A DNA stretch of 64,000 nucleotides from Neocallimastix lanati (nom. inval.) (lineage: Eukaryota; Neocallimastigomycota; Neocallimastigomycetes; Neocallimastigales; Neocallimastigaceae): assembly GCA_016946835.1 (NCBI GenBank), contig JACVTC010000161.1, positions 253,501 through 317,500 of the forward strand, in the 5' to 3' direction. Shown here piece by piece: positions 33,548 through 44,944 of the stretch. The notes beneath the pieces were generated by a model. That model saw only the letters and a program-made list of their open reading frames with translations, was not told the DNA's origin and searched no databases. The translations under genes were made by a program, and so were the position numbers. Every line of letters begins with the position of its first letter. Position 1 is the stretch's first letter.

Positions 33548-34373
33548 TTTTATATTTATTTATTATTTAAATATTTTTAATTATTTATTTCATATTAACA
33601 TTATTTTATATTATTTTATTTTATTATTAAAAACCATTAAAATCTTTAATAATAAAATCTTAAAATTAAGATATTAATATACATTTATATATATTTATTA
33701 ACAATATAGAGAAATATATAAATAAATAAATAAATAAAAAAATAATACATAAATAAATAAATCATTAAAAAATATTAAATAAATAAATAAATAAAATTTT
33801 AATAAAAAAAGAAATAAAAAAAAAAAAAAAAGGAAATAAAATAAAATAAAAATTAAATATATATTTAATATTTAATAATAAAAATTTATATTTAAATATT
33901 AATTAAAATATAATTTAATAATTAAAATTTTATTTTTTTAATTTTTTATTTTTTAATTCTATATTTAATATAAATTAGAGAAAAAAAAATAATTTATTAT
34001 TTATTATGTCTAAAAATTTTTAGTTCCATTTTTTTGTATTTTTTTTTTATTTCCAAATTTTTTAAATACAAAAGAGATACAAATACTGAAAATTTTTTTT
34101 TTTTTAATTTTTTAATTTTATTATCATTATTTTTTGAAATAACATTAAACATATTTATATATTTATTTGTTATTTTTTAAATATTTCTTCATTATAATTT
34201 TAATATTGAAAATAAAATCTAAAAAATTAAAAATATTATTGTAATTTTTCAATTTTAAAATATAGTAATAATAGTAATAGATATTTTCAATTTTTTAAGA
34301 TAAATTCAAAAAAACATATATTTTTTAAATAATAAATAATATTTTATTATTTTAATAAAAAAATTAATTAATA
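33009..34373. repeat. Array spacer A5/A6
   Basis: 3' block, TTATCCATAATTTAACA (about 33361), CCCAGCCATGATCTATTTCT at 33487 with a long (TTTA)n, AATCTTAAAATTAAGATATTAATA (about 33655), A-rich runs, palindrome at 34010-34023. No gene. Confidence 0.8.
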
Positions 34374-35975
34374 ATTTTCTTCTTTAATAATATAAATAAA
34401 AAAAATTTGGAAAAAGAACTTATTCTTGCAACTGATGAAAACAATACTCAAAAATTTAAAACAATTTTAGATGATGCCAATGAAAATAAAATTGTTTTGA
34501 ATATAAATGAAAAGAATGATGATGGTAATAATCCTCTTATAAATGCTGCTTATAATAATAATATTGAAATGGTTCAATTATTAATAGAATATGCCAATAA
34601 AAATAATATTATTTTAGAAATAAATGAAAAAAATAATTATGGAAATAATCCACTTAAATGGGCTACTTTTAAAAATAACATTGAAATGGTTCAATTATTA
34701 ATAGATTATGCTAATAAAAATAATATTGTTTTGGAAATAAATGAAAAAAGTAAAAAAGAAGAAAATCCACTTATAAAGGCTACTAGTAAAAATAACATTA
34801 AAATGGTTAAATTATTAATAGAATATGCCAATAAAAATAATATTATTTTGGATATAAACGAAAAGAATGATGGTGGTGATAATCCTCTTATAAAGGCTAC
34901 TAGTAATAATAATATTGAAATGGTTCAATTATTAATAGATTATGCCAATAAAAACAATATTATTTTGGAAATAAATGAAAGAAATGAAAATAAATGATAT
35001 CCACTTATATTGGCTACTAGTAATAATAATATTGAAATGGTTCAATTATTAATAGATTATGCTAATAAAAATAATATTGTTTTGGAAATAAATGAAAAAA
35101 ATAATCAAAAAGATAATCCACTTATATTGGCTACTAGTAATAATAATATTGAAATGGTTCAATTATTAATAGATTATGCTAATAAAAATAATATTATTTT
35201 GGAAATAAAAAAAAAAAATAAATATAACTGTTATCCACTTTTATATGCTACTGACAAAAATAATATTGAAATAGCTAAATTATTAATAGAATATTCCAAT
35301 AAAAATAATATTATTTTGGAAATAAATGAAAAAAGTAAATATGGTGATAATCCAATATTTTGGGCAATAGATCGTAATAATACTGAAATGTTTACGTTAT
35401 TAGTTGAATATTCAGTAGAGAAAAAAATAAAAATAATTATCAATGAAAAAGATATTGAAGAAATAATTTCAAAAAATTTAAACTTTGTAAATTTAAAGAA
35501 AATTTCCGAAATTAATTTTGAATTCATAAAATTAATATATTTATATAAAAATAAAAATATCATTGAAGTAGTATTTAGTGAAAATAGTTACATTTTAAAA
35601 AAGATTTTTGAATATTTGGAAAATGAAAAAAGAGAGAAAGAAAGAATAGAAAAAGATTTAGAAAATGAAAAAAAAGAAAAAGAAAAAATAGAATATGATT
35701 TAGAAAATGAAAAAAAGAAAAATAAGAGAATAGAAAATGAAAAGAAAATAATAAGAAACATTATAATGAATAGAAGAAATACTAAAAAAGATGATAAGGA
35801 TACATTTTTAACTTATGAATGTCAACAAGGTAATATTGAAAAAGTAAAGAAATTAATTCATCGTGGAATGGATATCAATGAGAAAAATAGAGACGGAGAT
35901 ATTCCATTATTAATTGCATGTAGAAATAACAATATAGAACTAGTAAAATATTTATTAAATTATAAAGAAGTTTAA
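34374..35975 (+). pseudogene. Ankyrin array member A6, start codon lost and one nonsense codon
   Basis: The position of the family ATG (34374-34376) is ATT, and no in-frame ATG occurs until inside the first repeat. A TGA at 34995-34997 replaces the Trp codon of a WYPL-type repeat (ENEWYPF in A5). Otherwise a single frame runs through eight 39-residue repeats, capping repeat, linker, coiled coil (two 14-residue units plus the last) and the C-terminal pair, where a DTPLL is DIPLL. Two point mutations thus account for the loss. Translation from TTG at 34407 would be unconventional in a eukaryote. Confidence 0.9.
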
Positions 35976-36957
35976 AGCAGTTAAGGTTTACAATTTCATA
36001 AGATGTATTATTAATAAATAATATTATATCATTATAATAAACAGAAAATATTTAAGAATGGTTTAATGAATACTATCCTTTAAATTATAATACATATACC
36101 AAATATATTAGGTTATTAAAAAAAATAATTCATTTTTTTAATTTTTATATATATTATATATATATTGTAAATAAAAAAAAATTATATATATATATATATA
36201 TAATTAATATCTAATAATATATTATATATAAATTTTATTATGAAATTTTTATAAGAAAACTTTTTTTTTTCTTATTTTTTAATTTATCGTATAATAAATG
36301 TTTTTTTAAAAAAAAAAATAAAATAAAATTAAACTTTATCCATAATTTAAAATTATGATTAAAAAAAAATTTTTTTTTGATTTATATATATGTTGTATTA
36401 GATATATATAGATTTGTATAAATTAAAAAAAGAAAATTTATAGTTAATATCTACTAATATTATATATATAAATTTAATATTGAAATTTATATATGAAAAT
36501 TTTTTCATACTTTTTAACTTATAAATATATTCATAAAAATTAAAATAAAATAAAATTTATCCATAATTTAATATATTATTAAGTCATGTTAAGGTATAAA
36601 TAAAATTAATTATAAATTTTATATATATATATATATATTTATATATACATTCATGCATGCTCTATTTGTTTTTATTAGTTTTATTTATTTATTCATTTAT
36701 TATTTAATAATATATTGATTTAATTATTATAAATTATTTTTTATTACATTATTTGATATTATTTTATTTTATAATTAAAAATTATTAAAATCTTAAAATT
36801 GAAATGTAAAGAACATATACATTTATATATAAATATTTTTTAGTAACTATTAGAAATAAAAAAAGAAATAAATAAATAGAAAAATAACACATAAATGAAT
36901 AAATCATAAAGATCTATTAAATAAATAAATAAATAAATAATTTTTTAAAAAAAAAAT
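35976..36957. repeat. Array spacer A6/A7, left part, with a doubled 3' flank
   Basis: A normal 3' block is followed at about 36350 by a second, different 3' flank (TTTTTTTTGATTTATATATATGTTG) and a second TTATCCATAATTTAA (36557). This indicates an unequal exchange here. The stretch from about 36640 (TTCATGCATG) to 36957 matches 55510-55815 downstream of A11. It ends at AAAAT, the target duplication of the solo LTR. Confidence 0.75.
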
Positions 36958-37057
36958 TGTTAAGATTTATGAATTTATGGTTTATAATTATGTCAACTTT
37001 ATTAATATATTTTATGATAAAGAGTTACTAGCATTTAATTATTCTAAATTAAATGCT

Positions 37058-37110
37058 GGGGAGTGTGCATTTCGAAAATTTTTATTACAAAAATTTGTAT
37101 TTTGTTGTAT
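37058..37110 (+). repeat. MULE left terminal inverted repeat
   Basis: Pairs with 41857-41909. The core CATTTCGAAAATTTTTATTA is identical in both. Differences lie in the first 12 bases and at two positions in the AAAAATTTG/ATAGATTTG segment. Confidence 0.92.
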
Positions 37111-37448
37111 GGCTTAAATATTTTTAATTTTAAGCCACTTAATTTTATTAAAAATTTAATGAATAATAATTAATTAATTAAATAAATAAAATTACAATTT
37201 TCAAAAATTTTCAAACACGTAATCTTACGTGGGGCGTATATCTAATTGTATCATATTTTTGTGGCTTTTTTCTACAATTTTTAAAAAGCCATATATTCAC
37301 AATATGGCGTGAATAATAAATGTGGTGATATTTTATGACGAAAATTTATAAGCCACCAAGAATTTGGCGAAATTCAACTGGACGAAATTCAACTTTTGGC
37401 GAAATACAACACTTCAATAAATAATAATTAGGTTAGGTATTTCTATTT

Positions 37449-37830
37449 AACATTGAAAAATAAAATAAAAATAAATAAACATTTTATTTTTTAATGCTTA
37501 AAAAATAAAATAAAAATAAGAAATAAGAAAACTTTTTTTTTAAACATTGAAAAATAAAATAAAAATAAATAAACATTTTATTTTTTAAGCATCAAAAAAT
37601 AAAAAAAAAAAAAATAAGAAATAAGAAAACTTCTTTTTTAAACATTGAAAAATAAAATAAAAATAAATAAACATTTTATTTTTTAAGCATCAAAAAATAA
37701 AAAAAAAAAAAAAATAAGAAATAAGAAAACTTCTTTTTTAAACATTAAAAAATAAAATAAAAATAAATAAAAATTTATTTTTTAAGCATTAAAAAATAAA
37801 AAAAATAAAATAAAACAAAAAATAAAAAAT
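37449..37830. repeat. Four-copy tandem repeat of 94-100 bp in the MULE
   Basis: AACATTGAAAAATAAAAT recurs at 37449, 37543, 37641 and (as AACATTAAAA) 37741. Within each unit the second half (ATTTTATTTTTTAAGCAT) is nearly the reverse complement of the first, so each unit can fold. Confidence 0.8.
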
Positions 37831-38023
37831 AAAAATAAAAATAAATAAATAAAATAGTAAATAAAGAAATAATAAATAATTAATAATTAAATAATTATTT
37901 AAATAATTATATAATTAATTAAAAAAAGGTTTATTATTTTAAATATTAAAAAAAAAAAAAAAAGTTTCAAAGCATTTAAAAGTATATTTATTAAAATATT
38001 TTATTGAAAAATTTTAATTATTA

Positions 38024-39460
38024 ATGGAAGACAATATAGAAATTGAAATAAGTGAAACAAATCGAGGAAATGAACAAATTATTATTAATAAAAAACACAA
38101 ATTTAATTTTTCATTTCAAACGAAAGATAAATCAAAAATTTATAGATGCACTGAATATAAGACTTTAAATAAATGTAAATCTTTAATTATTTTAAATGAT
38201 AAAAAGGAGGTTTTAAAATATGAAAGTTTACATAACCATCTCGAAAAAGAAATTGATGTGTCTATATCAGTAGCAAAGCATAAAATTAAGGAAGAAATTA
38301 AGAAAAATTCAATTCCTATGGATATAAAACCTAAACATATATTTAATGCCGTTTCTCAAGAAATGGGACTTATATGTCCCGAATATAGTACAATTAGATC
38401 CCAAATAATAAGAAATATAAATAAACAATTTCCTCCAAACATAAAAGGTTTTGATGATATTCCCATTGAATCAGAATATTATAAAATGAAAAGAAATGAA
38501 AATTTTATGATATTTAAAAATACTGATCTAATAATCTTTCAATCACCATTCCAAGCATATTTATTTTCGAATTATCATAAAAATATATTTGCGGACGGTA
38601 CATTTTATGCAGCACCGAAATTTAGTTATCAGTTATTTATAACAAGAACTTATGTTGGGGAATTTAATATGCTTTACACTACTTCCATTTCTATATTAAA
38701 AAATAAAAAACAATCTACATATGAAACATTATTTAAAGAAATAAAAAAAAATGCAAATAAATTTAGGAGTAAAACATTAATTATTACAATTAATTTTCAT
38801 TGTGATTTTGAACAAGGTATATCTAATGCCGCAAAAAAAGTTTTTCCCAATATAAATATTAAATATTGTGTTTGGCATTACAAAAGATCATTAGAAAAAC
38901 AAAAAAAATATATTATGTTATCATGAAGTGAAGAATAATAATGATGTATATATTTATTATAAAGCTATTTCGAACTTACCGTTTATAAACCCTAACTATA
39001 TATTTGATATTTATATTATAATAAAAAGAATTTATTAAAAAAAAAGTATAATAATTTTCTGCAATTTTTAGAATATTTTAATAAAAATTATTTACTTAAG
39101 TATAATGTTAATAATTGGAATTAATATGAAAATATAGAGCATTTAACAAACAATGCATCAGAATCTTATAATAGCTACTTAAATAATATATTTCCAAATA
39201 AACCTTTATTTTATAAATTAATATATATATTAAAAGAAGAAGAAAACTTATCTTATAATGATTATCAAAGGAGAACTAAAGGAAATTGGAAAAAAAAGCA
39301 AAAAATATTTAGTGCAACTGATGAAATTAAAATTTTAATTGAAAATTACAAAAGTAAGGAAATAAATTTATTTTATAATGGATGCAACAGAAATGAATTA
39401 ATTAAATTATGGAAAGAATGTTTAATTGATTTAAACGATATAAATATTAATTTAAAATAA
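38024..39460 (+). pseudogene. MULE transposase with FLYWCH zinc finger, broken
   Basis: The ATG at 38024 opens 300 codons. A FLYWCH-type finger is seen with Cys42, Cys51, His70 and His72 (YRCTEYKTLNKCK ... LHNH). The MULE transposase core follows with ADGTF (Asp191), a DFE motif at 261-263 and the conserved CVWHYKRS (Cys282, His285). The frame is lost near 38915. Sequence from 38927 continues in another frame, through a TAA at 39122-39124 (NWN-stop-YENIEH), to EHLTNNASESYNSYLN, the (R)TNNxxES motif that closes such transposases, and ends at 39458-39460. Two lesions therefore inactivate an otherwise recognisable protein. The family binds the element ends and catalyses cut-and-paste transposition in the nucleus. 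Confidence 0.92.
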
Positions 39461-39692
39461 ATAATCTTAATTTAAAAAAATGATAGAAAAATAAAAATTT
39501 ATTTATTTTAAATTTATATTTATAATCGTTTAAATAATAATTAAATAATCTTAATTTAAAAAAATGCTAGAAAAATACAAATTTATTTACCTATTGTGTT
39601 TATTTAATAATCTTAATAGAAATTATCTTTTAGTTATTTTTATTAAGTAATTTATAACTAAAACCGATTTATTTGATACTAGTTAAAATTTT

Positions 39693-39899
39693 ATTAATAT
39701 CAATATCAATATTATATAATTATAAATTTTATTAATATCAATATCAATATTATATAATTATAAATTTTATTAATATCAATATCAATATTATATAATTATA
39801 AATTTTATTAATATCAATATCAATATTATATAATTATAAATTTTATTAATATCAATATCAATATTATATAATTATAAATTTTATTAATATCAATATACT
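39693..39899. repeat. 38-bp satellite, about 5.4 copies
   Basis: The unit starts ATTAATATCAATATCAATAT and ends TAAATTTT. The copies are identical to the eye. It lies inside the MULE, between transposase and TTTTA array. Confidence 0.9.
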
Positions 39900-40335
39900 T
39901 TTCAAAATTAATTATGGTATTAAAAATATTAAATTCAATAAAAGATTTTTATTATTTTATTAAAATTATAATTGTTATTATTATATTTTAATAATAATTG
40001 ATTCATATTGATCAAACATTATAAATATTACTATGCAAATAATTAATTACTTTAATAGGATCAATTATTCAACTCTTATTGTTTTAATTTTTAATTCTTA
40101 TATCATTTAAATTAATATATATATATATATCGTTTATGAAAATATGAATTATAAATAATTAAAATTATTTACCTTTCATTTAAATTTTTTTATTTACTAT
40201 AATAAAATATAATAATTAAAAGACAAACGTTATTATAACTAATTTTTTTTTTTTTAGAAAAATAAATGAAAAAAATTAAAATATATAAGATTCCTATATA
40301 TATAAAATAATTATTATATTTTATTTTATTATATA
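39900..40335. other. AT-rich MULE interior
   Basis: No gene or motif recognised between the 38-bp satellite and the TTTTA array. Confidence 0.6.
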
Positions 40336-41575
40336 TTTTTTTTATTTTATTTTATTTTATTTTATTTTATTTTATTTTATTTTATTTTATTTTATTTTAT
40401 TTTATTTTATTTTATTATATTTTTTTTTATTTTATTTTATTTTATTTTATTTTATTCAATCTGTACTTATATTTATGTTTCTACTATTCATTTTATTTTA
40501 TTTTATTTTATTTTATTTTATTTTATTTTATTTTATTTTATTTTATTTTATTTTATTTTATTTTATTTTATTTTATTTTATTTTATTTTATTTTATTTTA
40601 TTTTATTTTATTTTATTTTATTTTATTTTATTCAATCTGTACTTATATTTATGTTTCTACTATTCATTTTATTTTATTTTATTTTATTTTATTTTATTTT
40701 ATTTTATTTTATTTTATTTTATTTTATTTTATTTTATTTTATTTTATTTTATTTTATTTTATTTTATTTTATAATATTTTATTTTATTTTATTTTATTCA
40801 ATCTGTACTTATATTTATGTTTCTACTATTCATTTTATTTTATTTTATTTTATTTTATTTTATTTTATAATATTTTATTTTATTTTATTTTATTCAATCT
40901 GTACTTATATTTATGTTTCTACTATTCATTTTATTTTATTTTATTTTATTTTATTTTATTTTATTTTATAATATTTTATTTTATTTTATTTTATTCAATC
41001 TGTACTTATATTTATGTTTCTACTATTCATTTTATTTTATTTTATTTTATTTTATTTTATTTTATTTTATTTTATTTTATTTTATTTTATTCAATCTGTA
41101 CTTATATTTATGTTTCTACTATTCATTTTATTTTATTTTATTTTATTTTATTTTATTCAATCTGTACTTATATTTATGTTTCTACTATTCATTTTATTTT
41201 ATTTTATTTTATTTTATTCAATCTGTACTTATATTTATGTTTCTACTATTCATTTTATTTTATTTTATTTTATTTTATTTTATTCAATCTGTACTTATAT
41301 TTATGTTTCTACTATTCATTTTATTTTATTTTATTTTATTTTATTCAATCTGTACTTATATTTATGTTTCTACTATTCATTTTATTTTATTTTATTTTAT
41401 TTTATTTTATTTTATTTTATTCAATCTGTACTTATATTTATGTTTCTACTATTCATTTTATTTTATTTTATTTTATTTTATTTTATTTTATTTTATTTTA
41501 TTCAATCTGTACTTTCTTATTTAATATTCTACTTTTTATTTTATTTTATTATATTTTAATTTATTCAATCTGCAT
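40336..41575. repeat. (TTTTA)n array punctuated by a 36-bp unit
   Basis: A pentanucleotide TTTTA microsatellite is interrupted by a 36-bp unit that begins TTCAATCTGTACTTATATTT and ends TTTCTACTATTCA. I count 11 essentially identical units at about 40455, 40630, 40796, 40891, 40993, 41089, 41155, 41215, 41283, 41342 and 41419, then two degraded ones near 41500 and 41562. Pentamer tracts shorten from about 140 bp on the left to about 25-45 bp on the right. All forward frames are open as (FILFY)n, a by-product of the repeat. Confidence 0.93.
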
Positions 41576-41856
41576 TTTCTGTTGATAATATAAACAAGGT
41601 ATTAATGTATTAATAATAATTAATAATATTTAAAATAAAATAAAAAAAATATAATAATTATTTTATATACGTAGTAATTATATATATATATATATATATA
41701 TTTTTATTTAATTTTCTAAAAAAAATTTTTTTAGTCATAATAAACGTTTGTCTTAATTATTTTTATTATTATTTAAAAATTTATTTATTCATTTATAATT
41801 TATTCATTCATTTATTTATTTATCACATTATAATACGCCATGTTTTCCGAAATACA

Positions 41857-41909
41857 ATACAACAAAATACAAATCTATGTAATAAAAATTTTCGAAATGA
41901 CACACCCCC
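41857..41909 (-). repeat. MULE right terminal inverted repeat
   Basis: Reverse complement of 37058-37110 with a few changes. Immediately followed by the 9-bp TTAAATGCT target copy. CGCCATGTTTTCCGAAATACAA just inside (about 41836) resembles the GGCGAAATACAAC motif of the left subterminal region. Confidence 0.92.
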
Positions 41910-42019
41910 TTAAATGCTTTTATATTAATACATTGTGGCTTATACATTATTTATATTACAATATGTTTCAATACATTTTAAGCTTATATTTCATACATTT
42001 CACATATTCTAACAAAAAT

Positions 42020-42468
42020 AAAAATAATTTATAAATAATATAAATATATATATATAATATAATATTAATTAAAATATTTATATATTAATAATTAAAAATT
42101 TTATTTTTAATTTTTTATTTTTTAATTCTATATTTAATATATATTAGAGAAAAAAAAAATTTATTATTTATTATGTCTAAAAATTTTTAGTTCCATTTTT
42201 TTTTTATTTTATTTCCAAATTTTTTTAAATATATAAAAGTCACATAAATACTGAAATTTTTATAATTTTTTATTTTTGTTATCATTAATTTTTGAAATAA
42301 CAGTAAATAAATTAATATAATTCTTTGTTATTTCTTTGTTATAATTAACATAAAAATTGAAAACAAAATCTAAAAAATTAAAATATTATAATAATTTTTT
42401 TTATTTATAAAATATAGTAATATTTGTAATAATTAAACTCAATTTTTTTAATGAAAAATTAATATATC
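42020..42468. repeat. Array spacer A6/A7, right part
   Basis: Matches the A11/A12 spacer from 55840 on its left. From about 42200 it matches the upstream region of A3 (TCTTTGTTATTTCTTTGTTA). Palindrome at 42178-42191. So A7 has an A3-type promoter region. Confidence 0.75.
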
Positions 42469-43639
42469 ATGGAAAAAGAACTTATTCTTGCAACTGATGA
42501 AAACAATACACAAAAAGTTAAAACATTTTTAGATGATGCCAATGAAAATAAAATTGTTTTGAATATAAACGAAAAGAATGATAGTGGCGATAATCCTCTT
42601 ATAAATGCTACTTATAATAATAATAATTTTGAAATGGTTCAATTATTAATAGAAAATGCCAATAAAATAATATTGTTTTGGAAATAAATGAAAAAAAAAA
42701 CATTGTGATAATCCACTTATATGGGTTACTAGAAAAAATAATATTGAAATAGCTAAATTATTAATAGAATATACCAATAAAAATAATATTATTTTGGAAA
42801 TAAATGAAAAAAATAAATATAACTGTTATCCACTTTTATTTGCTACTGCCAAAAATAATATTGAAATAGCTAAATTATTAATAGAATATGCCAATAAAAA
42901 TGATATTGTTTTGGAAATAAATGAAAAAAGTAAAGATGGTAATAATCTAATATTTTGGGCAATAGATCGTAATAATATTGAAATATTTAAGTTATTTGTT
43001 GAATATTCAATAGCGAAAAAAATAAAAATCATTATCAATGAAAAATCTATTGAAGAAATAATTTCAAAAAATTTAAAATTTGTAAAATTAAAGAAAATTT
43101 CCGAAATTAATTTTGAATTAATAAAATTAATATATTTATATAAAAATAAAAATGTCATTGAAGTAGAATTTAGTGAAAATAGTTACATTTCAAAAAAGAT
43201 TTTTGAATATTTGGAAAATGAAAAAAGAGAGAAAAAAGAATAGAAAAAGATTTAGAAAATGAAAAAAGAGAGAAAGAAAAAATAGAAAATGATTTTGAAA
43301 AAGAAAAAAAGAAAAATGAAAGTTTAGAAGAACATTTAAAAAATGAAAAAAAGGAAAAAGAAAAAATAGAAAATGATTTGGAAAATGAAAAAAAAAAATA
43401 AGAGAATAGAAAATGAAAATAAAATAATAAGAAACATTATAATGAATTGAAGAAATACTAAAAAAGATGATAAGGATACATTTTTAACTTATGAATGTCA
43501 ACAAGGTAATATTGAAAAAGTAAAGAAATTAATTCATTGTGGAATGGATATCAATGAGAAAAATAGAGATGGAGATACTCCATTATTAATTGCATGTAAA
43601 AATAGCAATATAGAATTAATAAAATGTTTATTAAATTAA
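42469..43639 (+). pseudogene. Ankyrin array member A7, decayed
   Basis: The ATG in TATATCATGGAAAAAG gives the short MEKELIL start of A3. A one-base loss in the AATAAAATAAT run near 42665 breaks the first repeat. A garbled stretch (about 42685-42720) follows, then one open frame from about 42735 to 43243 with roughly two repeats, capping repeat and linker. Another one-base loss at about 43232 (GAGAGAAAAAAG), a change of AGA to TGA in the MNRRN hinge (about 43447) and an early TAA at 43637-43639 finish it. Only about four repeats are present. The coil includes FEKEKKKNESLEEHL, otherwise found only in A14. Confidence 0.9.
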
Positions 43640-44944
43640 AGACATTTAAAGCAGTTAAGGTTTACAATTTCGTAAGATGTATTATTAATTTAATAAATAA
43701 TATTATATAATTACAATAATCAAAAAATATTTATGAATGATTCAATGAATACTATCCTATATATCATAATACATATATCTAATTTATTCGATTATAGAAA
43801 AAAAAAATTTTTTTTGATTTATATATATATATTGTATTGATATATATTGATATACATAGATTTAATAAAAAAAAAAATCATAATTTCTATTAATATAAAA
43901 TATATGAATTTAATATTGAAATTTATTATATGAAAACTTTTTTATATTTTTTAACTTTTTATATAATAAATATATTCATAAAAATTAAAATAAAATAAAA
44001 TAAAATTTATCCATAATTTAATATATTATTAAGTCTTGTTTAAGGTATAAATAAAATTAAAAAAAAAAAAATTATAACTTAAATATTTGTATTTTTTTTT
44101 TTTTATTTCTAAATTTATATAAATATTTCCCAGCCATGATCTATTTCTATTTATTTATTTATTTATTTATTATTTAAATATTTTTAATTATTTATTTCAT
44201 ATTAACATTATTTAATATTATTTTATTTTATTATTAAAAACTATTAAAATCTTTAATAATAAATTCTTAAAATTAAGATATTAATATACATATATATATA
44301 TATTTATTAGTAACATAGAGAAATATATGAAGAAATAAATAAATAAAAAAATAACATATAAATAAATAAATCATTAAATTTGTAATAAAAAAAGAAATAA
44401 AAAAAAATAAAAAAAAAAGAAATAAAATAAAAAAAGAAATAAAAAATAAAAAATAAAAAATAAAAAGGAAATATAATATAAAAAAAAAAAATAAAATAAA
44501 ATAAAATAGAAATTATATATATTTAATATTTAATAATAAAAATTTATATTTAAATATTAATTAAAATAAATTTTAATAATTAAAATTTTATTTTTTTTAA
44601 TTTTTTATTCTTTAATTTTTAATATCCATATTTAATAAATATTAGAGAAAAAAAAATTTATTATTTATTATGTCTAAAAATTTTTAGTTCCATATTTTTT
44701 TATTTTTTTATTTCCAAATTTTTTAAATACAAAAGAGATACAAATACTGAAATTTTTTTTTTTTTAATTTTTTAATTTTATTATCTATTATTTGAAATAA
44801 TGTTAAACATATATTTTTCATTTTTAAAATATAGTAATAATAGTAATAGATATTTTCAATTTTATAAGATAAATTCAAAAAAAACATATATTTTTTAAAT
44901 AATAAATAACCTTTTATTATTTTAATAAAAAAAATTCATTAATA
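43640..44944. repeat. Array spacer A7/A8
   Basis: 3' block, TTATCCATAATTTAATA (about 44007), CCCAGCCATGATCTATTTCT at 44129 and (TTTA)n, AATTCTTAAAATTAAGATATT (about 44262), palindrome at 44674-44687. About 95 bp present in sister copies between the AAACATAT string and the TTTTTCATTTTT string is missing near 44812, bringing the palindrome closer to the gene. Confidence 0.8.

Larger units (their letters stand above)
37058..41909 (+). mobile_element. Mutator-like element (MULE) with 9-bp target duplication
   Basis: Terminal inverted repeats of about 53 bp lie at 37058-37110 (GGGGAGTGTGCATTTCG...) and 41857-41909 (...CGAAATGACACACCCCC). They are flanked by the perfect 9-bp duplication TTAAATGCT at 37049-37057 and 41910-41918. 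A 9-bp duplication and a FLYWCH/MULE transposase define the superfamily. Contents in order: subterminal repeats with GGCGAAAT-type motifs (37360-37410), a 94-100-bp tandem repeat (37449-37800), a broken transposase (38024-39460), a 38-bp satellite (39693-39899) and a large TTTTA array (40336-41575). The insertion lies inside solo LTR 3. Confidence 0.93.
36958..42014. mobile_element. Solo LTR 3 (about 196 bp), split by a MULE
   Basis: The outer sequence begins TGTTAAG and ends TTCTAACA, so TGTTA/TAACA termini. It is flanked by AAAAT on both sides (36953-36957 and 42015-42019). The two parts, 36958-37057 and 41919-42014, are joined by removing the MULE and one copy of its target duplication. 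Their combined length is about 196 bp. The paralogous spacer downstream of A11 lacks this sequence at about 55.82-55.84 kb, an empty site. The family is different from the copia LTR and from solo LTRs 1 and 2. AT-rich flanks make the 5-bp duplication weaker evidence than elsewhere. Confidence 0.75.

Noticed and set aside
34407-34997. A6 as a functional gene starting at TTG
   Set aside because: Nuclear genes rarely start at TTG, the true ATG position is mutated to ATT, and a TGA follows within the repeats.
40455-41460. CRISPR-like look of regularly spaced 36-bp repeats
   Set aside because: The intervals are all TTTTA microsatellite rather than unique spacers, there are no cas genes, and the setting is eukaryotic.
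40475-41585. Several plus-strand open frames of up to 203 codons reading FILFY repeats
   Set aside because: A TTTTA pentamer has no stop in any forward frame; these are microsatellite artefacts.
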